A DNA stretch of 64,000 nucleotides from the NCBI RefSeq assembly GCF_021018805.1, contig NC_086247.1:5153230-5217229 (forward strand), read 5' to 3'. This document shows positions 38,257-49,087 of the stretch, piece after piece. Source of the stretch: Prinia subflava. Lineage: Eukaryota; Chordata; Aves; Passeriformes; Cisticolidae. The translations under genes were made by a program, and so were the position numbers. Under the pieces are notes generated by a model. That model worked only from the letters and a program-made list of their open reading frames with translations. It ran no database searches and had not been told where the DNA came from. Positions within the stretch are counted from its first letter, which is position 1; every line of letters begins with the position of its first letter.

Positions 38257-40999
38257 GTAAGAGGCTCTTTTGCAGCTAGCAGGAAACTTTTTTTTTCTTT
38301 TTTTCCCATGAGCCAGTTTTCTTGCTTTAACCTCCCACTCCTTTTTCTTGTGAACTGGTAAAAATCCCATTACTTTTTCAGTGGATTTTGCTGCAAATAT
38401 TTTACCTTTAATTCAAACACTGAATAAATGTTTGTATATACCTTTGTTGTTATTAGTATACAATAACATTAGGATACAATAACTATTAGGATACAATACT
38501 TGAAAAGGGGGACAAAAAGAATACCATCCATTCTCTTGAAACTACCAATGAGTTATCAGTTGTTTTGTTTAGATAGTTCTGCCTAGGGAAAATATTTTGT
38601 CTTTTTGGAAAAAGGTTGTCACATGCCTGTACAACAGAGCAGTGAGTTATGTCAGGTTTTGCACAGCCTTCTAGATAACTTGTAAATGCCTTATGAGTTC
38701 CTGCTCTGGATGTGGGTGTAACACCTGTTATAGCTCCATAACCCTGAGTCCTGGCTGTTGCACAATTTGATCTAATAACTTTTTCAAGTACTCTCAGGTT
38801 CTCAGAAAAAAACACTGTAAGCATGTACTAAAGGGCTCTCTGTCCCTACACAACATGTTCTTAGCAGCTTGGTAGAATTTAGGTTTTCAAGGATGCTTGA
38901 GGAGGGAGTGGTTTGGATGGGCTGTACATTTTCCTGCTCAGCACCAAATATAGAGGTGATGGCATTACCCAGGACTCTAAAGTGGGTTGTCAGCATGGGC
39001 TGACATAGTAATTCAGTACTGCTGCTTTTGGACTGGTACTTAAAAGGATTTTGGGAACACTCAGTGAAGAATAGATGCAGCTTGAAGAATTAGATAACTG
39101 GGTTTGAGACAGTGGTAAAAGCTTTATATAAAAGTTATTATCAGCTTCAACTTTGTTAAATGAAAATGTGATTTACTGTGCCACATGCATTCCTAGATGC
39201 TGCAGAGTGAGAATGTGTCTATCACTCAGTATTTCTTGCAGGAAGTTGAAAATTTGAACTGTTTAGGTGTGAAGAGAAAAAAACTCTACTCAATATTTCC
39301 AGTAATAATTTCAAAAGCACCTTAAATTGTACTGCCAGAAGCGCCTCAGAGCCCCATGAGCCTCGTTTCATGAGAAGTTGGTCGTGGTTTGGGCACTCCC
39401 TTGCAGACCTGCAGAGCTCTCAGATGCAGACACTCCTGAGCCAACACAGTTCCCAGCCAGCACAGTGCTCAGCTGCACGGAGAAGTTGGGTCAGGTCTGG
39501 AATCAGCCCACCCTGGGCTCCTCACACCACTCACAGCTCGGTCCAGGGTGCCCCAAACTCCTCCCTGCTCCACAGCTTGTGGACACATCATTCCTGGCTC
39601 TGCCTGCTCCATTCCCTGCTGCCTGCTCGTAACTGCCTAACTTTGGTAAAAGATACACATTTGTAAATTAACTCAAAGTTCCATGTCTTCAAAAACCTAT
39701 TTTTGCCTGTGCTGTAGCTTGCAGTAAAGAGGATGGAGTGTAACTTTCTGCTCAAAGCACCTGAAATAAAGGGTGGGCATTGCCACAGCTCAGCAGACTG
39801 GTTTCATGTGAGGCAGTGAGGTATATTTTCATATCCCGTGGGAAAACTGAGGACATGTGATAGGAGTAAAGAGCCTGCTGGGAAGCAGTGGAGGAGGACA
39901 CAGGGTAGAGGGATCCAAACCAGGTTCAGCTTTGGGGAGGTCCCTACGGGGAGGTGCCCGTGACCTGCACCACAACCCAGCCATGGCAGCAAGGTGGCCT
40001 GAGCTGAAACCATCCGAGGGTTGTACTCACAGGAGGAGGCTCTAGCTGGTCATGGGTCTGCACCAAACCCCATCTTATTTACCAGCACAATTGTCTTGGT
40101 TTGGCAAGACAGGTATCTGTCAGGTAAAGTTGAAGCTCTCCTTGGAATGGAGAGTGTAAACTCCCTCCCTCCAAATTATTATAATTTTGAAATTAGGGAC
40201 TTTCAGGCTAAAATATGGGAATAGGAATAACAGTTCTTTATTAGGAATATTAAAATTACAAATGCAGTAGTAGAAAAAAAAGCAAACAAGCAAACAAACA
40301 AAAGTCCTAGAAAACCCTGACAGAGTCAGAGATATGACCTGACACCCTGCTGTCAGGGTGTTGGAAGCAGTCCAAATAAGTCTTCCTGGAGTAACAGATG
40401 TTGTTCTGTGGAGTAGAGATGATCCTGTAGAAAAAAAACGGTTCAGTGATGGTGAAATGGGTCTGGTCTTCCTCTGAGAATCCAGTGGAAAACAGGCTGC
40501 TTGGTGTTCCTACATCTCAGTGTTTACCTTGGTAGAAATGGTCGGCTCTCCCCTCGCTGGGTGGAGCATCTCACAATGGGATGGTGTAATGTGTCATGTC
40601 ATTGGTGAGCCTTAATGGCCCATTAACAGAATATATCCCTCCTGGAGAGTGGACAATTGATGAAAGAGATAAGAAACACTGCCCCACTTGGTTTTACCAG
40701 ATGGTCTATTATCAGAAGGCATCCACCCTCCTCCCCCTTACAAAAGATAAAGAAAAAAGAAACCATCTCCCAACTGCTTCCAACAGATAAAATAGAATAC
40801 ACACTTTTTTGTTTGTTTGTTTACATAACACAAGACAACAATGTAGGTTCCCTTTCGATATCTCCCACAAAATTCCATCCTCTGCTCTTTTCTCGGATTT
40901 CTCCCCGCGGCCTGTGCCATCCCTGGAGTGACGATGGAAGGCAGTCAGGAGGCAGGAGAAGGCTTTGTTCCTCCCCAAACCCCTTGTGTTCCCCTGCAG
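38257..40999 (+). other. COL22A1: COL22A1 intron, 2.7 kb
   Basis: Phase 0 intron. Its right third is the solo LTR at 40092-40837. Removing the LTR and one copy of its target duplication would leave about 2.0 kb. The segment at 39350-39640 is relatively C-rich, with no recognised repeat or exon. The last 162 bp before the acceptor are unique and contain the pyrimidine-rich splice tract. Confidence 0.85.
40092..40837 (-). mobile_element. Solo LTR, ERVL-type, 746 bp, 5-bp target duplication ACAAT
   Basis: TGTCTTGG...CAAGACA termini are flanked by perfect ACAAT repeats (40087-40091 and 40838-40842). A tttatt at 40237-40242 is AATAAA on the minus strand, about 145 nt before the minus-strand 3' end, so the LTR probably reads opposite to COL22A1. 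Its core is shared with the LTR at 25099-25706. It lies in the intron just upstream of the largest TSPN exon. No gag/pol/env remnant is present. Confidence 0.9.
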
Positions 41000-41275
41000 G
41001 TGTCGATCCGGCTGGACGGGGAGAACAGGGCCGTGGAGTACAACGCGGTGGGGCTGGCCCGGGACGCCGTCAGGGCCGTGTTCCGCAGCGCGCGCGTCGC
41101 CGACCTCTTCGACCGCAGCTGGCACAAGATGGCCCTCGGCATCCAGGCCAGGGCCGTGTCACTGTACATTGACTGCAAGCTGGTGCAGATGCTGCCCATT
41201 GAGGACAGGGAGAACATTGACATTCAGGGAAAGACTGTGATTGGCAAACGCTTGTACGACAGCGTCCCCATTGAT
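41000..41275 (+). CDS. COL22A1: COL22A1 exon: core of TSPN/laminin-G-like domain
   Basis: This is the largest exon in the window: 276 bp, exactly 92 codons, phase 0 at both ends, with acceptor ccctgcag and donor gtaagt. It encodes VSIRLDGENRAVEYNAVG, then a DLFDRSWHKMALGIQA strand, SLYIDCKLVQMLPIEDRE, and KTVIGKRLYDSVPID. The 'W-H-K-(M/L)-A-L' strand and the following 'DC' Cys are conserved in TSPN domains, and the Cys probably pairs with one in the next exon. The first 155 bases are very GC- and CpG-rich, unlike the other exons. A solo LTR ends 162 bp upstream of the acceptor. Confidence 0.96.
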
Positions 41276-42296
41276 GTAAGTGCTGCATGTGCTGATTGGA
41301 GATGGGTAAGGGTTCAGCTTTGGGTTTGCAGCCTGTGAATGAGTGGGGGTTTGGGGGTTGTGTTGTAATTGAGCCTTTTACTGAGGCAGCATTGCTGAAA
41401 TGTTACCAGTGTTGCACAGATGACAGATGGGCACCTTATGATGTACTTGCTGTACTTTCATGTGAGACTGTATCTCCATAACAGGGATTAAAAACTGGAA
41501 ATTTATTTCATCTTTCTGTCCAGTCACAGAATGTGCTACAATTTGAAGCAAAGACAAAATCATACACAAATATCAAACACAAACTGGGTGTGAACTACAC
41601 AGAAAGGTCTTTCTCCATCTGATCTTGGCATTATGAATGTTTCCACATGTGATAGAAAGAGATAGGGGAAAAAAAAGAAGCTTGTGAACTCAAGAGAGTT
41701 GTGATATATTTTCCGTTTCTCAGATATTAAATGACCCTTAGTATAAATGAACCAAAGTCAGGACACACAGGCAGATTGTCCAGCAGCAGTGATACCCTGG
41801 TATAATTTATGTGTGATAGTTTGTTATTTCAGATTTGTATAATCTTCCTAGCTGTGCAAAATGGACTGGACATGCATATCAAATGTGTTTGCAACATTTC
41901 TCACGCAGGAATGAATGGTCAGAAGATGCAAGGCACAACAGGAGGAAAACAGACCTTGTGTCTAGATGAAATTCTAGGAAGGATAGACGTGGCCAGGATA
42001 TGTCTTCTCAGACAGAAACTTGGCCAGAACATGGGGATTAGCATGAAAACCTGCACCAGGATTTGAATAGGCATTTTCAGGGTCTTATTATCTCAGCTCT
42101 TGTAGCATGCTGAGATATTGGTCTATTATTGATAGGGAGAGCTAGAGATTGACTACAGGATCCATAGAACCGCTCTGAAGTTAGCACCATCTGTTTTTTT
42201 GTTTGTGTTTGCCTCTCTGTTTGTGTCCAAGCAAAAGGACACAGGGTCTTTAATAATTCACTGTCTCTGAGACTGTTGCCTCCCTTTGTCTCCCAG
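41276..42296 (+). other. COL22A1: COL22A1 intron, 1.0 kb
   Basis: Phase 0 intron of 1021 bp, gtaagt to tcccag. Nothing beyond unique sequence was recognised. Confidence 0.9.
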
Positions 42297-42377
42297 TTTG
42301 ATCTTCAGCGGATGGTGATTTACTGTGATTCCAGGCACGCCGAGCTGGAGACCTGCTGCGACATTCCCTCTGGACCC
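42297..42377 (+). CDS. COL22A1: COL22A1 exon: end of TSPN domain
   Basis: An 81-bp exon of 27 codons, phase 0 at both ends, with acceptor tctcccag after a T/C-rich tract and donor gtaagc. It encodes FDLQRMVIYCDSRHAELETC followed by CDIPSGP. The 'IYCD' and 'ETCCDIP' cysteines close the TSPN domain and lead to the hinge in this family. Disulfide pairing with the Cys of the preceding exon is inferred from related TSPN structures and cannot be read from the sequence. It lies 1.0 kb after the core TSPN exon and 0.6 kb before the hinge exon, the tightest cluster of exons in the window. Confidence 0.95.
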
Positions 42378-42974
42378 GTAAGCTGCTTTTTGTCATTTAT
42401 TCATTTTCACATGAACACTCCTCACTGAAATCAGGGAATATGTGGCAGTGGGGGATTATAATTTTGTTTAATAAGGGTGATTGAAACCTAACTGTGTAAT
42501 TGGCAGTGTAGCAGCACCGGAGGAGGACCACTGCAGAGGGATGAGTATGAGGAATTTGAAGTTTCCAAGTTCCTCTTTCCTTGTCAAACTGTCAGGGGAA
42601 ACAAAACCCCAAAGTGATGATAGAACAACAGAAATGCAACATGAAATATTCAACATGTTTCCCACTGGTTTTATTTGGAAACAGCTAAAAACAGTGCCAG
42701 TTGCAGCTTATTTTCTTGTGCCCAACTCTCACTAGAAACTTCTACCCTACTTTCACTCTTCTCCCCTCAGTCTTGGTTATAGAGGTTCATTGTTCATTTT
42801 GCCACATTTTCCCCTATTGCTTGTATGAATGGCTTTTGTGGGATTTCATTCCTCATGAGGATGCATTTGGCTGTGTGTTACACAGTAGTGTCTGTGGGAT
42901 TTGTCTAAAGTGGGTGGAAGGGGAAACTTTCCAGCATCAAAGGCTTTGTCCTGACCTTGGGTGTTTGGGTGCAG
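42378..42974 (+). other. COL22A1: COL22A1 intron, 0.6 kb
   Basis: Phase 0 intron of 597 bp, gtaagc to tgcag. It is the shortest intron in the window. No repeat was recognised. Confidence 0.9.
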
Positions 42975-43088
42975 TGCCAGGTCACGGTCCTGACGGAGAC
43001 ACCTCCCCTGGAAGTGAGGCCCACTGTTGGCAGTGAGCAAGTTGGACATCTCAAGATTTTCAACTGCTCCTGTCCTCCTGGACAAAAG
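42975..43088 (+). CDS. COL22A1: COL22A1 exon: Cys-rich hinge into first collagen triplet
   Basis: A 114-bp exon of 38 codons, phase 0 at both ends, with acceptor ggtgcag and donor gtgagt. It encodes CQVTVLTETPPLEVRPTVGS, then EQVGHLKIFNCSCPPGQK. The final three codons, GQK, form the first Gly-X-Y triplet and are followed in frame by the next exon. The segment carries three cysteines (CQV, and CSC just before the helix), likely inter-chain disulfides near the helix start. It also has one N-C-S sequon. From memory, the human protein has a longer proline run in this hinge; the bird segment has only one adjacent proline pair there, so the hinge may be shorter. Confidence 0.92.
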
Positions 43089-44972
43089 GTGAGTGTTGAG
43101 ATGAGTGTGTTTCATTTGGGATGTCTATGGAGGTAAAGGAAGTTTCCCCAGGTGTTTTCTCTTTACTTAATTTAGTGATTCTGGTCATGCTGGTAGTCCT
43201 GTGTCATGGGTTGACATTAGACAAAATGCCAATGCACCCATGAGGGTATATTTTACCTAATGAACTCCTGTGAGATGTGGTCAAGAACAGAGCAGAGCAG
43301 GCCTAATACTTGAAGCAGACAGACAATTTATTACACTACATAACAATGGACGATAGAAAAGGAAAGAAAAACCCAACCACCCAAAAGCAGAAGAGAAAAC
43401 CTCCCAAAACACTGCTTCTCCTCCCCCCAATTTCCATTCCATACATGCTCACTCAGTTGACTCCAGCACATTACCTTCATCTACTTGCTTAATCCCTCAA
43501 CAACCCTGGGTTCCTAATCCAAATCATCATCCTTTAAAATTCAGACAATCCACATTCCATCCAGGACGAGAGGAGTCTCTCTCGCACCACAGACCGCCCC
43601 CCCCCACAGGAAACACAGGTCCACCATCCCGTGTTCCCACGTCACCCATGGCACTGCCTCGAGGGGTCTGCCAAGGTGACACCCTCCTTTCCATGTCCGG
43701 CACTCTCACTGCCGTCCATGGACCTGCACTGCAACAGGGCTCTTTTTAAGGATGTTTTGGCCAAGTACCAAAAACCAGCCATCTTCTCATTTTGGGACTC
43801 AGGTCCCCCCCATTTACCCCTGGGGCCGGGGGCTCCAAGAAGCAGGCCAGAACGTCTCTGGGTTTAAGCCAAAAACATCCACCCAAACACAGTCTTATTT
43901 ATAATCAGGAGGGTCCAGGGTCCGTCTATGGCTATCTTATGCAAGAAAAGTCCAGCCTCATAAGCCACTCCTCTTCATTCCGGCAATCGAAGGGGCTTCT
44001 TTTCATCTCACATTACCCTCTCGGTCCCAGGCTGTCCTCTCTCTTCTAAAACCACCAACTATGAGAATACAGCGTCCAGGGATAACTCTCTTCTGCCTTA
44101 GAAAGAGTTAAAAGCTTTATCTCCCACCACCAAGGTCAGGCACAGGCGATCGCAGACACTGCAGCTCTCACAAGCAGCTCCAACTCGGCACCTTCTCTCT
44201 GTGGGGGGAGGAGAGAGACGGGACCGGGGGGGGGAAAGGGGGGGGGAACGGGATGGGACAGGGAGGGGGGACGGAAGACACCTCCAAAGTTCTCCCTCCA
44301 CCCCTCCATTCTAGATGGAAGCTGGACCAGCTCCACTCCAGCTCCCTCTGTTCCCCACCCCGAGGCCCACCTTGCTCAGCCAGGCCCACCTTGCTCCCCT
44401 CCCCCACCCGGCCTAGCCAGGCCCGGACAGGGGAGAGGAGAAGACGCTCCCTCTCCGAAAGCAGAGCAGGAAAGAGAGAGTCCTGCTGGGAAATCCGGCT
44501 TTTAACCCCTCGTGTCCTCAGAGGCGTGTCCACCTCTTAGTGGCCAACAAAGGTGCCAATATTCAGATCTAAAGACTAATTGGTTTGACCACTACTTCCA
44601 AAAAAAACTCACTTCCCTTCAAACCACGACATCCTGGTAACACCATTGAGAATAAAGTGATTATTCTTATCCAGCTCAGTTATGTGTATACTTCTTCAAA
44701 TAAAATAAAGCAGAGTCTGAAGGTAAATGTGGCCACATTGAAAAAAATTCTCTTGGCTTTTAAAAGCAATGTGCTTGCTTTTTCTGGCTCTGACTGGGAC
44801 CTCTGAGAAACCAGTTTCGTTGTCATTGCTTCTGAGGGCATGTCAGCTTTATTATCTTCTCTGTTTAAACCTGAAAACATTTTTGTTGTCCTCAGTAGTT
44901 GTAGGATTGATCCCCTTGCTTGAATATAAAATGAGCAGATAAGTTTGATTAATCATGTCTTTTTTGTCTTAG
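43089..44972 (+). other. COL22A1: COL22A1 intron, mostly a solo LTR
   Basis: Phase 0 intron of 1884 bp, gtgagt to cttag. The solo LTR at 43202-44631 makes up about 76% of it. The pre-insertion intron would have been about 449 bp. The LTR starts only 113 bp after the hinge-exon donor. Confidence 0.88.
43202..44631 (-). mobile_element. Solo LTR, ERVL-type, 1430 bp, 5-bp target duplication TCCTG
   Basis: The element begins TGTCATGGGTTGAC and ends CAAACCACGACA. It is flanked by identical TCCTG pentamers (43197-43201 and 44632-44636). The termini are imperfect inverted repeats (TGTCRTGG/CCRYGACA), as in retroviral LTRs. A minus-strand AATAAA (tttatt at 43327-43332) lies 125 nt before its minus-strand 3' end, supporting minus orientation, antisense to COL22A1. 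The right third is GC-rich and includes a long G-tract segment (44226-44270). No retroviral coding region is recognised, so despite the length it looks like a solo LTR. It occupies most of a short intron. Confidence 0.88.
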
Positions 44973-45017
44973 GGGGAGAGGGGTCCCCTTGGCTTTGAAG
45001 GTCCCAAAGGTCAAAAG
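44973..45017 (+). CDS. COL22A1: COL22A1 exon: first collagenous exon (45 bp)
   Basis: The exon encodes five perfect triplets, GER-GPL-GFE-GPK-GQK. It starts with an intact Gly codon and is in phase 0 at both ends. A length of 45 bp is a common size for collagen helix exons, which are multiples of 9. The acceptor is ttttttgtcttag. The donor is gtcagt, a weaker variant than the gtaagt/gtgagt donors of neighbouring exons. The upstream intron is mostly one solo LTR whose right end lies 341 bp before this exon. Confidence 0.88.
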
Positions 45018-48000
45018 GTCAGTAATATGTGCTAGGTCATTGTTTAATAAAAACAGCAACAGTGAAACAATTTCAGAGTAAATTGAGGATTTGAAGATTT
45101 TGAGAAATGAGAGTCAATTTAGTATGCAATTAAGTTCAGATAGTTCTGGTTGAGTCTGGGACTGCAGAAGTTTTTTGTGATCTTTTATCTTTATTTTAGG
45201 CTTGCATTTAGGCCTCTCTCTTGCTGCTTTATGTAATTCTTAGAGTAAATGTATTGCAAAATCCTTTCCTGCTGCTTCTAAACTGGCTTTTCTGGAAGTT
45301 ACTGTTATTCATTAGGTCATGCACAGCTCCCATGGTAGGTCACCTGGAAAATGAGGTGCTGCTGCCATGCTGTGCCATGCTCAGCAGTAATATATGTGCA
45401 TAGTTTAGGTAGCAGCCTTCCAGCCATACTCCAGAAAATTTCTTGAGACTGGAGGTAAAGGATCAGTCACAATCTGTTATCCTTAGCAAGATTGCCTGAG
45501 TCATGATGTTAAATATAGGCCACCTCCCTCAGCACTCTTATTCCTAGATAAAAGGGTAGGAGAGTGGTTGTGATATCTGCTGCAAGTTTCACAGTGCAGC
45601 CTTTATATTACCCTGCCTGTTCTGCAAGCCTCTTTGATATACAGGTGTGTGCATTCAGCATAAACACATTTTCTTTCTCTACCTGGTTCCAGATAGAGCT
45701 GTGAGGCAATAGACTCAAAGGGAGTACTTGTACAGGAAGAAAACAGAGAGTCACAACATTGCTGGAGAGGTGAAAGTTGGTGGTGTTGGTAGTTCCCAGT
45801 TTTACTATTTGTAAAAAGCTATTTGGGAAAAAAGTTATATTCAAAGCTATTTCCATCTGAATCACTTCTGCAAAGTGAGTCACTGAATTTGTACCTGTTT
45901 GGTGAATAATTGAATTGCTTCCCACTGAAAGTCACTTAGTTATTGTGAAAGACTGTGAGAGGGGAAAGGAAAACTCTGGGTCTTGGAAGGTCAAACATCT
46001 TCAGAGAAATGTTGTCTTTTGGCAAAGCTTGGTCTGCTGTCTGCAGGGAGTTTTGGAGATAAGAATATGCCTTTTGGAGGCTGGTATGAAAGAACATGGG
46101 CTCATTACTGCTCAAATGTGCCTGTGCAGAAAAAGGTTCTTTATGCTTCCAAGTATATATAAATAGGAGCTTTCTATTTTAATCCATGACAGCTTAAATA
46201 GTGATGGGCTATTTTAAGGAATGGCAAAACCATAACAGTTGTGAGGAGGTTGCAGGAAAGACAATGATGATAATGATAAAAGCACCCTGCAGCAAGATCC
46301 CTTTGTCTTCCCCTGCTTTGCCAAGGTCTGTGTGCTGGGGAGGGCGTCTCAGTGTGCCGTGGGTCAGCACAGGGGTGCAGGACATGCTGGTGGAATACAG
46401 AGGAGTGTGTCCACAAGCACAGCATCAGCAGGTTTCTGGAACAGACCCCAAAACGACTGACCCACTCCTGCAGATGGGAGTGACTTTTCCCTGGCTGTAG
46501 TGATTTAGATTTGTACACAAAACTGTACACTGCAGGACTGTGTCGCAGTCTCAGGGACCTGGTGGGGATGATGCCATTTAAACATGGGATCTTGTGATGA
46601 TTTGAGACAAATGATTTAGCTTCTCTATCTGCTAAATAATGTGAGTAGTAGATTTTTCTCCCAGGTTGCAAAGACGTTGTGATTCAATAACATATACCAC
46701 TCCTGATGGCAGTTCTTACATCGCTATTGCCAAGGACCAGCTTGTCACAGCCCTTGCTCTATGTTCAAGAATAAATTTTACCTCCCCTTCTCTCTCCCTG
46801 CTTTACTGAGCTACCCAAGCTAAAATCCTGGCCTTGGCAAGGAATTCAATGTTTATTTGCAGCTTCCCAACGTTACCACCTGGTATTTATTAAAGAAAGA
46901 TGAAGATAATATGATTCTGATCTTCTCTGTGCTTTCAAAGGCAGGGAGAAACAGGAGAGCTTGCCTCTTTATCAAAAAAGTGGAAAAAAATTCTGGGAGA
47001 TAAACACCTCTGCCTCAATCACCCATGCTGCCAAAGTGAGGGTAATGCACGGAGACACAGTTGATGTGTTTTGGAATTAGATACGGTAAAGGATCGTACT
47101 GGGAGACAGCTAGGCAGGAAATAGCTGTGGCAGAACTGGCTAATATGTCTGAAGCTGGGGCCTATCGACAAATTTTAGATGTTAATGACAACCCAGGCTG
47201 ATTTATTTTCCTTCCACCGTCCCTCTGCAGGCTGTGCTGTTTGCAGGCAGCCAGGATGGCTGGTTGGGGCACTAGGCTGATGATCAACAGGCTCCTTCTC
47301 TCTTCCAGCACCGCTATGATCCACGGGTAGAGAAAATTCTTTCTCTGTGAGATGTGTTTTTGTCCACAAAGAAATACAATTCTTACCTGCCACTGTGAAG
47401 TTTGTGAAGTCCAGTGTATTAGACAAGCTCTAGCAGCATGTATCTTTTCCTCCAAATTAGAAAGGCTTGTACTTTCAGTGACTTAAAAGAGATGGTCGCA
47501 TAAATATTTTTTATGAATTTTACCGCAGCCTTCTTAATTGACCACGACAAAATTTTTGCCTGTATGCTACTTTCACTGTGAGTTTTCTTTATTTCAGCAA
47601 AAAACAAAGCTGAAAGGTAAAGAAAGAGACTTCCATATTTCCTGTGCTTTCAAAAGCATTTCATTACCTGGGGAAAAAAAAAAAAGCATGATCCTGGGAA
47701 ATGTTTTCAGTTCCTGGTGCTGCTAAGCACATTTTTTTCAGGGGCATCGATCAGGATAAATTGGATAGAGACACAAAACTAAATCCTGCTGTGGTCCATG
47801 TGGGGAGATTTGGGGAGAGCAGGGGTCATCAGACCTTTTGATGCTCTGGTACTGGAGGGTCCTGCCCCAGGTCTGAGACTTTTTCAGCTCGATGTTAAGT
47901 CTGTACTGAAGTCTGTAGTGCCTGATTTCCCTCTAGCAAAAGAGATGGGAGGCACAAATAGGTGAGTACATTGTATTTGTAAGTGAGAGATGGGGTGCTC

Positions 48001-49033
48001 AGCACAGCACATTTCTGGTTTGTACTTTTTGGGTGAGAATCAGGAAGGAGCTAGGCAGAGGTGTGTGGGTAGAGCCCTCTGCTCCCCAGCAGCTCCCAGT
48101 GCTAGAGGAATTGAAGGAACTGGTGGCAACATAGCACATAGCCTTGAACTAGTCCAAGTAGTGGATATATCCTCAGCAGGTCCTTCATCCTCTAGTTTTG
48201 AGACTGCAGAGCAGTGTGTGAAAATGATTTACGGGTATTTTTTCTGCACTTTCTGGGTTTGGCACCACTTTTAGTTCTGTATCTGATAAATATTTATGAA
48301 ATCTTGGATCTTTGATTCTTTATTCCTTTTACCCCTATCCCTTTTAGGAGAAAAGTGAAGAAAAAGTTTTGCTTGGTTTTTCATCGACCATTTTTCACTT
48401 TTCCTCCCTATGCATGTCCTTCTCCAGTTATAACTTTTCCAAGCATTATAAGTTGTATCTTTTCAATGGTCTCTCTTCTTACTTTTCCTCTCTCCCATTG
48501 GAACAAGCAGGAAGAATGACTGTGTGTGCTGAACACTTGTGGGAGGGAAGAGAAAGGTTCACTGATAGTGAAAATTTAGTGTGACTGAAAACAAGGGGTT
48601 TGGATTACAAAAAAAAAAAAAAAAGCTCTAAAATTTTAACAATATTTTCAGATTATGTTTTGCACATTTTAGGCATGTACCCTCTAAGTCTTCTGCAAAG
48701 CACCTTTCCAAGTATTTTCTCTCTTAATAAAAATAAGGGCTTTTGAATTACTTCGCAAGAGAAAACTCTCTGCCTTGCCAGTGAACTCTTAAGGCTTCTG
48801 CCTGTATTTTCATATGAAAAACAGACTACAAAATCAATCTGAAAACTTGGATGTTCAAGACATGCAATTAGGTACACCCAGTCCTTAGGGTAGGAGCTGA
48901 AATCTTGGCTGTAGAGACTGGTGGTACGAAAAGTGTCCATAATTTGAGTCAAACCCTTGTTGCATCACTTTCCTTCTATGTCTAAGAAAGGAACAAATTA
49001 ATTATGTGATATTAACACATTTTCTATTTCAAG
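45018..49033 (+). other. COL22A1: COL22A1 intron, 4.0 kb
   Basis: Phase 0 intron between the 45-bp and 54-bp collagen exons. Unique AT-rich sequence with a short poly-A run near 48609. The 165-codon minus-strand frame at 46174-46671 shows no recognisable domain and is treated as chance. No Gly-X-Y exon was seen. Confidence 0.82.
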
Positions 49034-49087
49034 GGAGAAAGAGGCATCCCAGGGCTTCCTGGACTCCGAGGAGAGAAAGGAGAGTCA
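49034..49087 (+). CDS. COL22A1: COL22A1 exon: collagenous exon (54 bp)
   Basis: The classic 54-bp collagen exon: six perfect triplets, GER-GIP-GLP-GLR-GEK-GES, starting on a Gly codon and in phase 0 at both ends. The acceptor is tttctatttcaag and the donor gtaagt. Pro at Y positions (GIP, GLP) would be candidates for hydroxylation, and Lys in GEK for hydroxylation or glycosylation, by general collagen knowledge. It continues the helix begun in the hinge exon without a break. Confidence 0.92.

Noticed and set aside
40657..41172. 171-codon + frame running into the TSPN exon
   Set aside because: It begins in the LTR and reads the exon in a different frame. The true reading starts at the acceptor before 41000.
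44098..44540. Pro/Ser/Arg-rich frames on both strands
   Set aside because: They fall in the GC-rich part of the solo LTR at 43202-44631. The G-run composition explains the open frames.
46174..46671. 165-codon minus-strand frame
   Set aside because: It lies inside a collagen intron with no recognised motif, repeat or splice context. Chance is the simplest explanation.
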